From: Streptomyces althioticus
GTDB taxonomy: Bacteria > Actinomycetota > Actinomycetes > Streptomycetales > Streptomycetaceae
DNA: 64,000 nt
Reading direction: 5' to 3'
Assembly: GCA_014649355.1 (NCBI GenBank)
Contig: BMSW01000008.1
Span: 1 to 64,000, forward strand
The notes below the pieces were generated by a model, which did not search any database, had not been told where the DNA came from, and saw nothing but the letters and a program-made list of their open reading frames with translations. A program made the position numbers and the translations under genes. This document shows, piece after piece, positions 56,791 to 64,000 of this stretch; the first letter of the stretch is position 1; the number at the start of each line of letters is the position of its first letter.

Positions 56791-59601
56791 CTATGGCGCC
56801 CGGCGCCCCGCCGCGAGCCGCACGATGTCCACGCGGGAGCGTATGCCCAGTTTGCGGTAGACCCGGGTGAGCGTCGCCTCGACCGTCTTGACGCTGATGA
56901 AAAGGCGCCCGGCTATCTCCCGGTTGGTGGCGCCCTCCATGACCAGCGCCGCGACCTGACGCTCCATCGAGGCCAGACCGTCCAGCGCCGCCGGTGTCGC
57001 CGAGGGCATCGGGTCGGCCTCCGCCGGTCCCGCCGCCACGGCCTCGTCGACCTGCCGCAGCCACGGCAGCGCACGGCACCGCCGGAACAGCCGCGCCGCC
57101 TCGTCGTACCCGGCGGGCCCGGGGCCCCGGGAGCGCAGCCGGGCCCGCGCGAAGGCGGCCCGCGCCTCCTCCAGGCCGTATCCCAGTTTGGCCAGGCGCT
57201 CCTGCGCCGACGTCAGCTGGGCGAGCGCGGCCTGGTGTTCGCCGCGCGCCGCGCGCACCAGCGCCTCCGCGCGGTCGAGCACCGCCAGCACGCTCGCGCG
57301 GTTCAGCCGCAGCGCGTGCACCCGGGTGACGTTGATCAGCTCCTGCGCCTCGCCGGGCTCGCCGATCCGCACCAGCGCCTCGGCGAGGTCGCCCTGCCAG
57401 CGGCCGCGCGCCGGGTCGGTGATGCCCATGCCCTGCTCCAGCTCGCGCACCCGGCGCAGCGAGTGCACCGCGGCCTGCGCGTCCCCGGCCACCAGCTGGG
57501 CGTACCCCAGGGCCGCCAGGGCGAGGGACAGGTAGAGCTGGTCGCCGTCCACCTCGGCGTGGTCGGCGGACTCGCGGGCCAGGGCGAGTGCCCGGTCCAC
57601 GTCCCCGCCGGACGCCTCCGCGACGGAGGCGAGCATCGCCGACGCGCTCTCCCCGATGCCGGAGTCACGGGCGAGGCGCAGGCTCTCCCCGGCCAGGTCG
57701 AGGGCGCGCCCGCAGTGCCCGAAACGCAGCTCCGTGTCGGCGAGCAGCCGGGAGAAGTGCACCTCGCTCTCGACCATGCCGCGCCGCCGCGCCTCCCGCA
57801 GCAGCGCCGTGATGGCCGTACGGGCCTCGGGGAGCTGGTCGCTCATCAGCAGCCAGCGGAACCGGGCCATCGCCGCGCCGTTGTGGTGGCTGGCGACGTC
57901 GGGGTCCTGGGGCTCCTGGAGCGCGCGCCGGATGGTGGCCGGGGCGTCCGGGTGGCCCATGAGGGTCTCGGTGGACGACTGGAACGCGAGCGCCATCAGC
58001 TCGGTGCGCCGGTCCCCGCCGCGGGCGGCCAGCTCCGCGGCGTGCGCGGCCTCCTGGCGGGACTTCGCGAAGTCGCCGTTGACGACGACCTCCCGCCAGG
58101 CGAGCTGGTAGTGGACCAGGGCGAGCAGCCGGGGGTCGTCGCCGGCGTCGGCGAGCACCTGCGGGAAGACGGCGTCGACCTCGCCGAGCGCCTGCCCGGC
58201 CGCCTCGATGACCACCATCCACGCCCGGACCCGCTCGGCCGGCACGGTCGCCCGGGTCAGCACCTCGCGGGCGATGTCGCGCGCCAGGTCGACCTCGCCG
58301 GCGGTGATGGCGTCCTCCGCGGCCTGGAGCCGCCGCTCGTCGGGGGCGGGGACGGAATCGGCGGGGGTGTGCCGGGCGGCGAGCAGTCCGAGGGAGGCCG
58401 CGACCGACGGCGCACCCCGGTCGCGGGCCGTCGCGGCGGCCTCGGCCAGCCGGGCCGCGACCTCCGGGTCGGGTCCGGTGGAGGCGAGCGCCAGGTGCCG
58501 GGCCCGTTCGATCGGGTCGGAGGCGGCGGTGGACAGCGCGGTGTGGGCGGCGCGCCGCTCGTGGGCGGGCGCCTCCGCGTAGAGGGCGGCGGAGATCAGC
58601 GGGTGCGTGAAGCGCAGCGCCGGGTCCTCGGGGTCGGTGACGAGCAGCCCGAGGGAGGTCGCCTGGGCCGTCTCGGCCTCCGCGTTGTCCCGTCCGGCAG
58701 CGTGCAGCAGGGCGAGGGTGGGGCGGGCGCCGGCGCTGGCCACCAGCAGGGTGCGGCGGGCCTCGTCGGACAGCATCTCAAGACGGCTGAGGACCAGCGC
58801 CCGCAGCGAGGTCGGCACCGGCAGCGGCTCGCCGGGCCGGGGCCGGGCGGGGCTCTCGGCGAGGGCGCGGCCGAGCTCCAGCGCGAACAGCGGGTTGCCG
58901 CCGCTGGTGCGATGAATGTCACGGACGGTGGAGCGGGACAGGGAGGTGTAGCCGCGGTGGTCGAGCAGCGCGGAGACCTCGGTGCGGGAGAACGGGCCCA
59001 GCCGCACGGCCAGCGTGTCCGGCGGGCACGCGCGCAGATGACGGTCGTACTCCTCGCCCTCCGTGCGCACCGCGCACAGCATGCGCACCGGGCTGTCGCC
59101 CAGGCGGCGGGCGGCGAAGCCGAGCAGTTCGGCGCTGGCCGGGTCGAGCCACTGGAGGTCGTCGGCGACGACGAGGACGGGCCCCTCGGCGGACAGCGCG
59201 CGCAGCGTGGACAGCACCGCCAGCCGCAGCGCCAGACCGTCCCGCTGGAGGGTGGACTCGCCGCGCCCGGTGAGCGCCGACTCCAGGGCGGTGCGCTGGG
59301 CGGCCGGCAGCCGGGGAGCCACCTCGTCCAGCACCAGACCGAACAGGTCGGCCAGCGCGAGGAACGGAAGATGGGATTCGGACTCCGTGGCCGAGCAGCG
59401 CAACACGCGCGACGTCGCCGCGGCGTTTTCCGCCGCAAGTGCCCGAAGCACGGTCGATTTACCTATTCCGGCGGGGCCGTGCAGGAGCACGCTGCCGCCG
59501 CGCGCGAGCTGCGCCCTGGCGTCGGCGAACAGCTCCTCCCGGCCGATGACCAGGTCGGGGCGGTACCTGGCAGGCTCCTTGTCGTCCCGTCGCACGGTCA
59601 C
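56791..59601 (-). CDS. LAL-type LuxR-family regulator (large ATP-binding)
   Basis: GTG 59601 behind GGAGGGGAGC gives 936 residues. The N-terminal AAA-like ATPase has Walker A HGPAGIGKST at about residues 41-50 and Walker B VLVVADDLQWLDPA. A long helical TPR-like middle follows, and the C-terminal 65 residues are a LuxR helix-turn-helix (VMEGATNREIAGRLFISVKT, VYRKLGIRSRVDI). LAL proteins are pathway-specific activators, for example of polyketide clusters or maltose use. Its target is not obvious; the nearest genes are a second LuxR regulator and the acyl-CoA synthetase operon. Confidence 0.92.
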   Translation of the reverse strand: MTVRRDDKEPARYRPDLVIGREELFADARAQLARGGSVLLHGPAGIGKSTVLRALAAENAAATSRVLRCSATESESHLPFLALADLFGLVLDEVAPRLPAAQRTALESALTGRGESTLQRDGLALRLAVLSTLRALSAEGPVLVVADDLQWLDPASAELLGFAARRLGDSPVRMLCAVRTEGEEYDRHLRACPPDTLAVRLGPFSRTEVSALLDHRGYTSLSRSTVRDIHRTSGGNPLFALELGRALAESPARPRPGEPLPVPTSLRALVLSRLEMLSDEARRTLLVASAGARPTLALLHAAGRDNAEAETAQATSLGLLVTDPEDPALRFTHPLISAALYAEAPAHERRAAHTALSTAASDPIERARHLALASTGPDPEVAARLAEAAATARDRGAPSVAASLGLLAARHTPADSVPAPDERRLQAAEDAITAGEVDLARDIAREVLTRATVPAERVRAWMVVIEAAGQALGEVDAVFPQVLADAGDDPRLLALVHYQLAWREVVVNGDFAKSRQEAAHAAELAARGGDRRTELMALAFQSSTETLMGHPDAPATIRRALQEPQDPDVASHHNGAAMARFRWLLMSDQLPEARTAITALLREARRRGMVESEVHFSRLLADTELRFGHCGRALDLAGESLRLARDSGIGESASAMLASVAEASGGDVDRALALARESADHAEVDGDQLYLSLALAALGYAQLVAGDAQAAVHSLRRVRELEQGMGITDPARGRWQGDLAEALVRIGEPGEAQELINVTRVHALRLNRASVLAVLDRAEALVRAARGEHQAALAQLTSAQERLAKLGYGLEEARAAFARARLRSRGPGPAGYDEAARLFRRCRALPWLRQVDEAVAAGPAEADPMPSATPAALDGLASMERQVAALVMEGATNREIAGRLFISVKTVEATLTRVYRKLGIRSRVDIVRLAAGRRAP

Positions 59602-59754
59602 CGCTCCCCTCCGTGTGGCGTGTCCTGGCCAATATTAGGCAACAGGGTCCTCAATTCCGGCGGACGGTGTAGTGAGGTAAATGACAACGTTCCGATCAAC
59701 TGCTTACTAATGGTGTACTCGTGCTATTGCCGTCCGTGGGAGAACACCGCAAAT
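59602..59754 (-). promoter_or_regulatory. AT-rich upstream region of the LAL gene
   Basis: This gap is far richer in A and T than the rest of the window. On the minus strand TAATAT (59632-59637) is a good -10 hexamer 30 bases before the GTG start; no -35 of normal type lies at the right distance. Promoter call by composition and one hexamer. Confidence 0.35.
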
Positions 59755-60618
59755 CTACGGCAACCACCCGGCCCTGCGGGCGGCGACCACCGCCTCGCCC
59801 CGGGTCCGGGCCCCCAGCTTCCGCATCGCGGACCGCAGATACGCCTTGACGGTTTCGGCCGTCAGCCCCAGCCGCGCGGCCGCCGCCCCGTTCGTCGCCC
59901 CCGCCGCGACCCAGGCCAGCACGTCCACCTCCCGGGGCGCGAGCCGCACCGCACCGGACGGCGTCTCCCGCGCGGTGAGCAGGGCGCACGCGTCCAGCAG
60001 CTGCGCCCGCAACGCAGGGTCGGCGATGCGCGGGGCCAGCGCCCGCAGCGCCGCGTGCGCCTCCCGCACCCGCTCCCGCTCGGCGCCCCCACCAGGCTCC
60101 CGCCACGGGTCCGCGCCCGCCTCCGGCGCCGGGTCGGCCACCGCCAGCAGCTCCGCCGCCTCCTCCCGCACCAGCAGTGCCTGCTCCACGTCCCGCGCCA
60201 CCTGCACCGCCTCCCCGAGCGTGCGGTCGCCGAGCGGCCGGGCGGTGCGCAGCGCCCCGTACAGCACCGCCCGCACCCGCCGCCGTACGACGACCGGCAC
60301 GGCGACCACGGAGCGCAGGCCCTCGGCGGCGACCGGGACGTCGTACTCGTGGCTGATCTGCCGGGAGACGGAGTAGTCCGTCACCGCGCACGGCCGGGCG
60401 AGCGCCACCGCCTTGCCGCCGAGACCGTTGCCCGGGGTCACCGCGAGCGAGCTGAGCGCCGGGGTGGCGGTGCCGCTCAGTTCGCTGATCCGCACCTGCC
60501 GGCGCCCCGGCTCCACCAGCCCGCCGAACGCCACCGGCAGTCCCGTCGCGCGCCGCAGCCGGGCCAGCGCGCCCCGGATCTCCACCGCCTCGCCCGTCCT
60601 CGTCGGGTCTGCCGTCAC
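59755..60618 (-). CDS. GAF-LuxR transcriptional regulator
   Basis: The 287-residue protein has a GAF-like sensory domain (GLPVAFGGLVEPGRRQVRIS, GLGGKAVALARPCAVTDY, LRSVVAVPVVVRRRVRAVLY), a helical linker and a C-terminal LuxR helix-turn-helix (WVAAGATNGAAAARLGLTAE, LRSAMRKLGARTRGEAV). It is divergent from the acyl-CoA synthetase operon, with 125 bases between them, and I infer that it controls that operon. The ligand is unknown. Confidence 0.87.
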   Translation of the reverse strand: MTADPTRTGEAVEIRGALARLRRATGLPVAFGGLVEPGRRQVRISELSGTATPALSSLAVTPGNGLGGKAVALARPCAVTDYSVSRQISHEYDVPVAAEGLRSVVAVPVVVRRRVRAVLYGALRTARPLGDRTLGEAVQVARDVEQALLVREEAAELLAVADPAPEAGADPWREPGGGAERERVREAHAALRALAPRIADPALRAQLLDACALLTARETPSGAVRLAPREVDVLAWVAAGATNGAAAARLGLTAETVKAYLRSAMRKLGARTRGEAVVAARRAGWLP

Positions 60619-60743
60619 CTGTTCGCCCCTTCACCGCGGCCCGTGTGCGGGCGCACACCCCCGTTCGGGGGTAGTGAGACCTGCATCACGGATTACACGA
60701 TGGCGGTGAGCCGCCCGGCAAGGTCCGGCACCGAGGAGGACGC

Positions 60744-62417
60744 ATGACGACGGCGACGGAGCAGTTCCGCAGGGCCCGGGACTTCCTGCTGGAACACCGT
60801 GAGGACTACGCCACCGCCTACCGGGACTTCCACTGGCCCCGGCCCGAGCGCTTCAACTGGGCGCTCGACTGGTTCGACGCGATCGCCGACGGCAACGACC
60901 GCACGGCCCTGCACCTGGTCGAGGAGGACGGCGCGGAGACACGCCTGTCCTTCGCCGAGCTGTCGCGCCGCTCCGACCGGGTCGCGAACTGGCTGCGCGA
61001 GCGGGGTGTGGCCGCCGAGGACCGGGTGCTGGTGATGCTCGGCAACCAGGCCGAGCTGTGGGAGACCGCCCTGGCCGCGATGAAGCTGCGCGCCGTGGTC
61101 ATCCCCGCCACCCCGCTGCTCGGCCCCGCCGACCTGCGCGACCGCGTCGAGCGGGGCCGGGTCGCCCATGTGATCGTCCGCTCCGGCGACGCCGCCAAGT
61201 TCGACGAGGTGCCCGGCGACTACACCCGCATCGCGGTGGGGGAGGAGCCCGGCGGGAACTGGCTGCCGTACGCCGACGCGTACGGCGCGTCCGACCGGTT
61301 CACCCCCGACGGGCCGACCCTCGCCGACGACCCGCTGATGCTGTACTTCACCTCGGGCACCACCGCCCGCCCCAAGCTGGTGGAGCACACCCACACCTCG
61401 TACCCGATCGGGCATCTGGCGACCATGTACTGGATCGGCCTGCGCCCCGGCGACGTGCACCTCAACATCTCCTCGCCCGGCTGGGCCAAGCACGCCTGGT
61501 CCAACCTCTTCGCGCCGTGGAACGCCGAGGCGACCGTCTTCCTGCACAACTACACCCGCTTCGACGCGCCCCGCCTCCTGGCCGAGATGGACAAGGCGGG
61601 CGTCACCACCTTCTGCGCCCCGCCGACCGTGTGGCGCATGCTGATCCAGTCCGACCTGGGCCGGCTGCGCACCCCGCCCCGCGAGGTCGTCGCCGCGGGC
61701 GAGCCCCTCAACCCGGAGGTCATCGAGCAGGTGCGGCGCGTCTGGGGCGTCACCATCCGGGACGGCTTCGGGCAGACCGAGACCGCCGTGCAGGTCTCCA
61801 ACAGCCCGGGCCAGGTCCTCAAGACAGGTTCCATGGGCCGCCCCAGCCCCGGCTACCGCGTCGAACTCCTCGACCCGGTCTCCGGCGCGCCCGGCGCCTC
61901 CGAGGGCGAGATCGCGCTCGACCTGTCCGCGCGGCCCGTCGGCCTGATGACGGGCTACCACGGCGACCCGGAGCGCACGGCGGAGGCGATGGCCGGCGGC
62001 TACTACCGCACCGGCGACATCGGCTCCCGCGACGAGGACGGCTACATCACCTACGTCGGGCGCGCGGACGACGTGTTCAAGGCGTCCGACTACAAGATCA
62101 GCCCGTTCGAGCTGGAGAGCGCGCTGCTGGAGCACGAGGCGGTCGCCGAGGCGGCCGTGGTGCCCGCGCCGGACGAGCTGCGGCTGGCCGTGCCGAAGGC
62201 GTACGTCGTGCTCGCGGAGGGCTGGGAGCCGGGCCCCGACACGGCGAAGGTCCTCTTCGAGCACTCCCGCGAGGTGCTCGCCCCCTACAAGCGCATCCGC
62301 CGCCTGGAGTTCGGCGAGCTGCCCAAGACCGTCTCCGGCAAGATCCGCCGCATCGAACTGCGCGAGGCGACGGCGGCCGGCTCGAACGCCGAGTACCGCG
62401 AGGAGGACTTCCGGTGA
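60744..62417 (+). CDS. AMP-dependent acyl-CoA synthetase, medium-chain/benzoate-CoA ligase-like
   Basis: The 557-residue protein starts MTTATEQFRRARDFLLEHRE. Adenylate-forming motifs: LYFTSGTTARPKLVEHTHTS (P-loop), DGFGQTETAV (A5), GYYRTGDIGSRDEDGYITYV (A7) and KTVSGKIRRIELRE (A10 Lys). The N-terminus and the acyl pocket are of the ACSM type, which activates medium-chain or aromatic acids. Its stop overlaps the next gene start behind AGGAGG, so the two ligases are co-translated. Confidence 0.9.
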   Translation: MTTATEQFRRARDFLLEHREDYATAYRDFHWPRPERFNWALDWFDAIADGNDRTALHLVEEDGAETRLSFAELSRRSDRVANWLRERGVAAEDRVLVMLGNQAELWETALAAMKLRAVVIPATPLLGPADLRDRVERGRVAHVIVRSGDAAKFDEVPGDYTRIAVGEEPGGNWLPYADAYGASDRFTPDGPTLADDPLMLYFTSGTTARPKLVEHTHTSYPIGHLATMYWIGLRPGDVHLNISSPGWAKHAWSNLFAPWNAEATVFLHNYTRFDAPRLLAEMDKAGVTTFCAPPTVWRMLIQSDLGRLRTPPREVVAAGEPLNPEVIEQVRRVWGVTIRDGFGQTETAVQVSNSPGQVLKTGSMGRPSPGYRVELLDPVSGAPGASEGEIALDLSARPVGLMTGYHGDPERTAEAMAGGYYRTGDIGSRDEDGYITYVGRADDVFKASDYKISPFELESALLEHEAVAEAAVVPAPDELRLAVPKAYVVLAEGWEPGPDTAKVLFEHSREVLAPYKRIRRLEFGELPKTVSGKIRRIELREATAAGSNAEYREEDFR

Positions 62418-64000
62418 CCGACCTCTCCTACAGCCACGGCACGGGCGCCACGCCCCTGCTCGGTGACACCATCGGCGCCAACCTGGACCGCGCGGTCGCC
62501 GCATGGCCCGACCGCGAGGCCCTGGTCGACGTGGAGTCGGGCCGGCGCTGGACCTACGCCGAATTCGGCGAGCACGTCGACGAGTTGGCGTCCGCACTGC
62601 TCAACTCCGGCGTGACCAAGGGTGACCGGGTGGGCATCTGGGCGGTCAACTGCCCCGAGTGGGTGTTCACGCAGTACGCCACCGCCCGCATCGGCGCGGT
62701 CATGGTCAACATCAACCCGGCCTACCGCACCCACGAGGTGGAGTACGTCCTCAGGCAGTCCGGCATCCGGCTGCTGATCGCGTCCCTCAGTCACAAGGCG
62801 AGCGACTACTGGGCCATGGCGCAGGAAGTCCGCGGACGGTGCCCCGAGCTGCGGGAGGTCGTGTACATCGGCGACCCGAGCTGGGACGCCCTGACCGCCC
62901 GTGCCACCCCGGACCCGGTGTGGCCGGAGCTGTCCTGCGACGACCCCGTCAACATCCAGTACACCTCGGGCACCACCGGCTTCCCCAAGGGCGCCACCCT
63001 CTCCCACCACAACATTCTCAACAACGGCTACTTCGTCGGGGAGTTGATCGCCTACAGCGAGCAGGACCGGGTGTGCATCCCCGTGCCCTTCTACCACTGC
63101 TTCGGCATGGTCATGGGCAACCTCGCGGCCACCTCGCACGGCGCCTGCATGGTCATCCCCGCCCCGTCCTTCGACCCGGCGGCCACCCTGCGCGCGGTCG
63201 AGCAGGAGCGCTGCACCTCGCTGTACGGCGTGCCGACGATGTTCATCGCCGAGCTGAACCTCCCCGACTTCGCGTCCTACGACCTCACTTCGCTGCGCAC
63301 CGGGATCATGGCGGGCTCGCCCTGCCCGGTGGAGGTGATGAAGCGGGTGGTCGCCGAGATGCACATGGAGCAGGTCTCCATCTGCTACGGCATGACGGAG
63401 ACCTCCCCGGTGTCCCTCCAGACCCGCGTGGAGGACGACCTGGAGCACCGCACCGGCACCGTCGGCCGCGTCCTGCCGCACATCGAGGTCAAGGTCGTCG
63501 ACCCGGCCACCGGCGTCACCGTCCCGCGCGGCACGTCCGGCGAACTGTGCACCCGGGGCTACAGCGTGATGCTCGGCTACTGGGACGAGCCGGAGAAGAC
63601 CGCCGAGGCGATCGACCGGGGCCGCTGGATGCACACCGGCGACCTGGCGATGATGCGGGACGACGGCTACGTGGAGATCGTCGGCCGCATCAAGGACATG
63701 ATCATCCGGGGCGGCGAGAACATCTACCCGCGCGAGATCGAGGAGTTCCTCTACGCCCACCCGAAGGTCGCGGACGTCCAGGTCGTCGGCGTCCCGCACG
63801 AACGCTACGGCGAGGAGGTCCTGGCCTGCGTCATCCCCCGCGACCCGGCCGACCCGCTCACCCTGGACGAACTGCACGCCTTCTGTGACGGCCGCCTGGC
63901 CCACTACAAGGTCCCGAGCCGCCTGGAACTCCTGGAGACCTTCCCGATGACGGTCTCGGGGAAGGTGCGCAAGATCGAACTCCGTGAGAGGTACGCGACC
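62414..64000 (+). CDS. AMP-dependent fatty acyl-CoA synthetase (FadD-like), 3' end outside window
   Basis: GTG 62414, seven bases after AGGAGG, opens a frame that stays open to the last base (529 codons) with no stop, so the gene is cut by the window end. Motifs: YTSGTTGFPKGATLSHHNIL, ICYGMTETSPVSLQTR, GRWMHTGDLAMMRDDGYVEI, MIIRGGENIYPREIEEFLY, and the A10 Lys in TVSGKVRKIELRE. Only a few residues should be missing. It is of the long-chain acyl-CoA synthetase type. Paired with the ACSM-like ligase, it suggests use of fatty or aromatic acids. Confidence 0.9.
   Translation, partial: MTDLSYSHGTGATPLLGDTIGANLDRAVAAWPDREALVDVESGRRWTYAEFGEHVDELASALLNSGVTKGDRVGIWAVNCPEWVFTQYATARIGAVMVNINPAYRTHEVEYVLRQSGIRLLIASLSHKASDYWAMAQEVRGRCPELREVVYIGDPSWDALTARATPDPVWPELSCDDPVNIQYTSGTTGFPKGATLSHHNILNNGYFVGELIAYSEQDRVCIPVPFYHCFGMVMGNLAATSHGACMVIPAPSFDPAATLRAVEQERCTSLYGVPTMFIAELNLPDFASYDLTSLRTGIMAGSPCPVEVMKRVVAEMHMEQVSICYGMTETSPVSLQTRVEDDLEHRTGTVGRVLPHIEVKVVDPATGVTVPRGTSGELCTRGYSVMLGYWDEPEKTAEAIDRGRWMHTGDLAMMRDDGYVEIVGRIKDMIIRGGENIYPREIEEFLYAHPKVADVQVVGVPHERYGEEVLACVIPRDPADPLTLDELHAFCDGRLAHYKVPSRLELLETFPMTVSGKVRKIELRERYAT

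Overview
The window looks like a piece of a Streptomyces chromosome. GC is very high, the coding frames have GC-rich third positions, GTG starts and 4-base overlaps are common, and the families are typical of Streptomyces (LAL regulators, DUF2637, DUF3040, DUF456, Pro-rich PP2C-like protein, FhuF-type reductase behind an iron box, PucR beside xanthine dehydrogenase). Both ends cut genes: an NRPS-PKS gene on the left and an acyl-CoA synthetase on the right. No tRNA, rRNA or CRISPR array was seen.

Region 1 (1-13,975) is the downstream part of a biosynthetic cluster, all on the plus strand. It holds the end of an NRPS-PKS megasynthase (E, C, A predicted for glycine, PCP, KS, malonyl-type AT, ACP, TE), a proline-iminopeptidase-like hydrolase, a Bcr/CflA-type exporter, an AurF/CmlI-type diiron N-oxygenase with all seven metal ligands, an unusual methyltransferase and an ABC-F ATPase. 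The product probably carries a glycine extended by one unreduced malonate unit and an oxidised amino nitrogen; this is inference. The cluster ends in debris of an IS4-type transposase (about 14,001-14,330) that abuts a tandem-NUDIX gene cut off inside its second domain at 14,731, so this looks like an insertion or deletion junction.

Region 2 (14,731-32,400) is mostly core-like. A three-gene overlapping minus-strand set (small membrane protein, membrane-anchored Mrr-type nuclease, truncated NUDIX) is followed by rsgA with a possible leader peptide, a MerR-HEAT regulator with a HEAT-repeat partner, an AdaA/AlkA-Ogt alkylation repair operon, DUF456, a PP2C-like protein with a long Pro-rich repeat, PoxB, a RodZ-like HTH-membrane protein, a secreted protein, an RsbW-like ATPase, DUF2637 and an iron-regulated FhuF-like reductase.

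Region 3 (32,400-44,500) carries a GntR regulator, a TPR protein and a purine catabolism block: PucR regulator divergent from the three xanthine dehydrogenase subunit genes, an AzgA-like purine permease and an XdhC maturation factor. About 600 bp of diverged tandem repeats derived from the 3' end of the xdhC-type gene follow.

Region 4 (44,500-56,800) has a DinB protein with an inserted DUF433-like module, a SRPBCC protein, a relic of a polysaccharide deacetylase, and seven translationally coupled sugar genes (three GT2, two GT9, one GT4-like, one GmhB-like phosphatase). It continues with DUF3040, a polysaccharide pyruvyl transferase-like gene, a Pro/Gly/Gln-rich protein and a frameshifted AlkZ-like pseudogene. 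Dispersed Streptomyces intergenic repeats lie between these genes.

Region 5 (56,800-64,000) has a large LAL-type LuxR regulator, a GAF-LuxR regulator, and a divergent two-gene operon of acyl-CoA synthetases.
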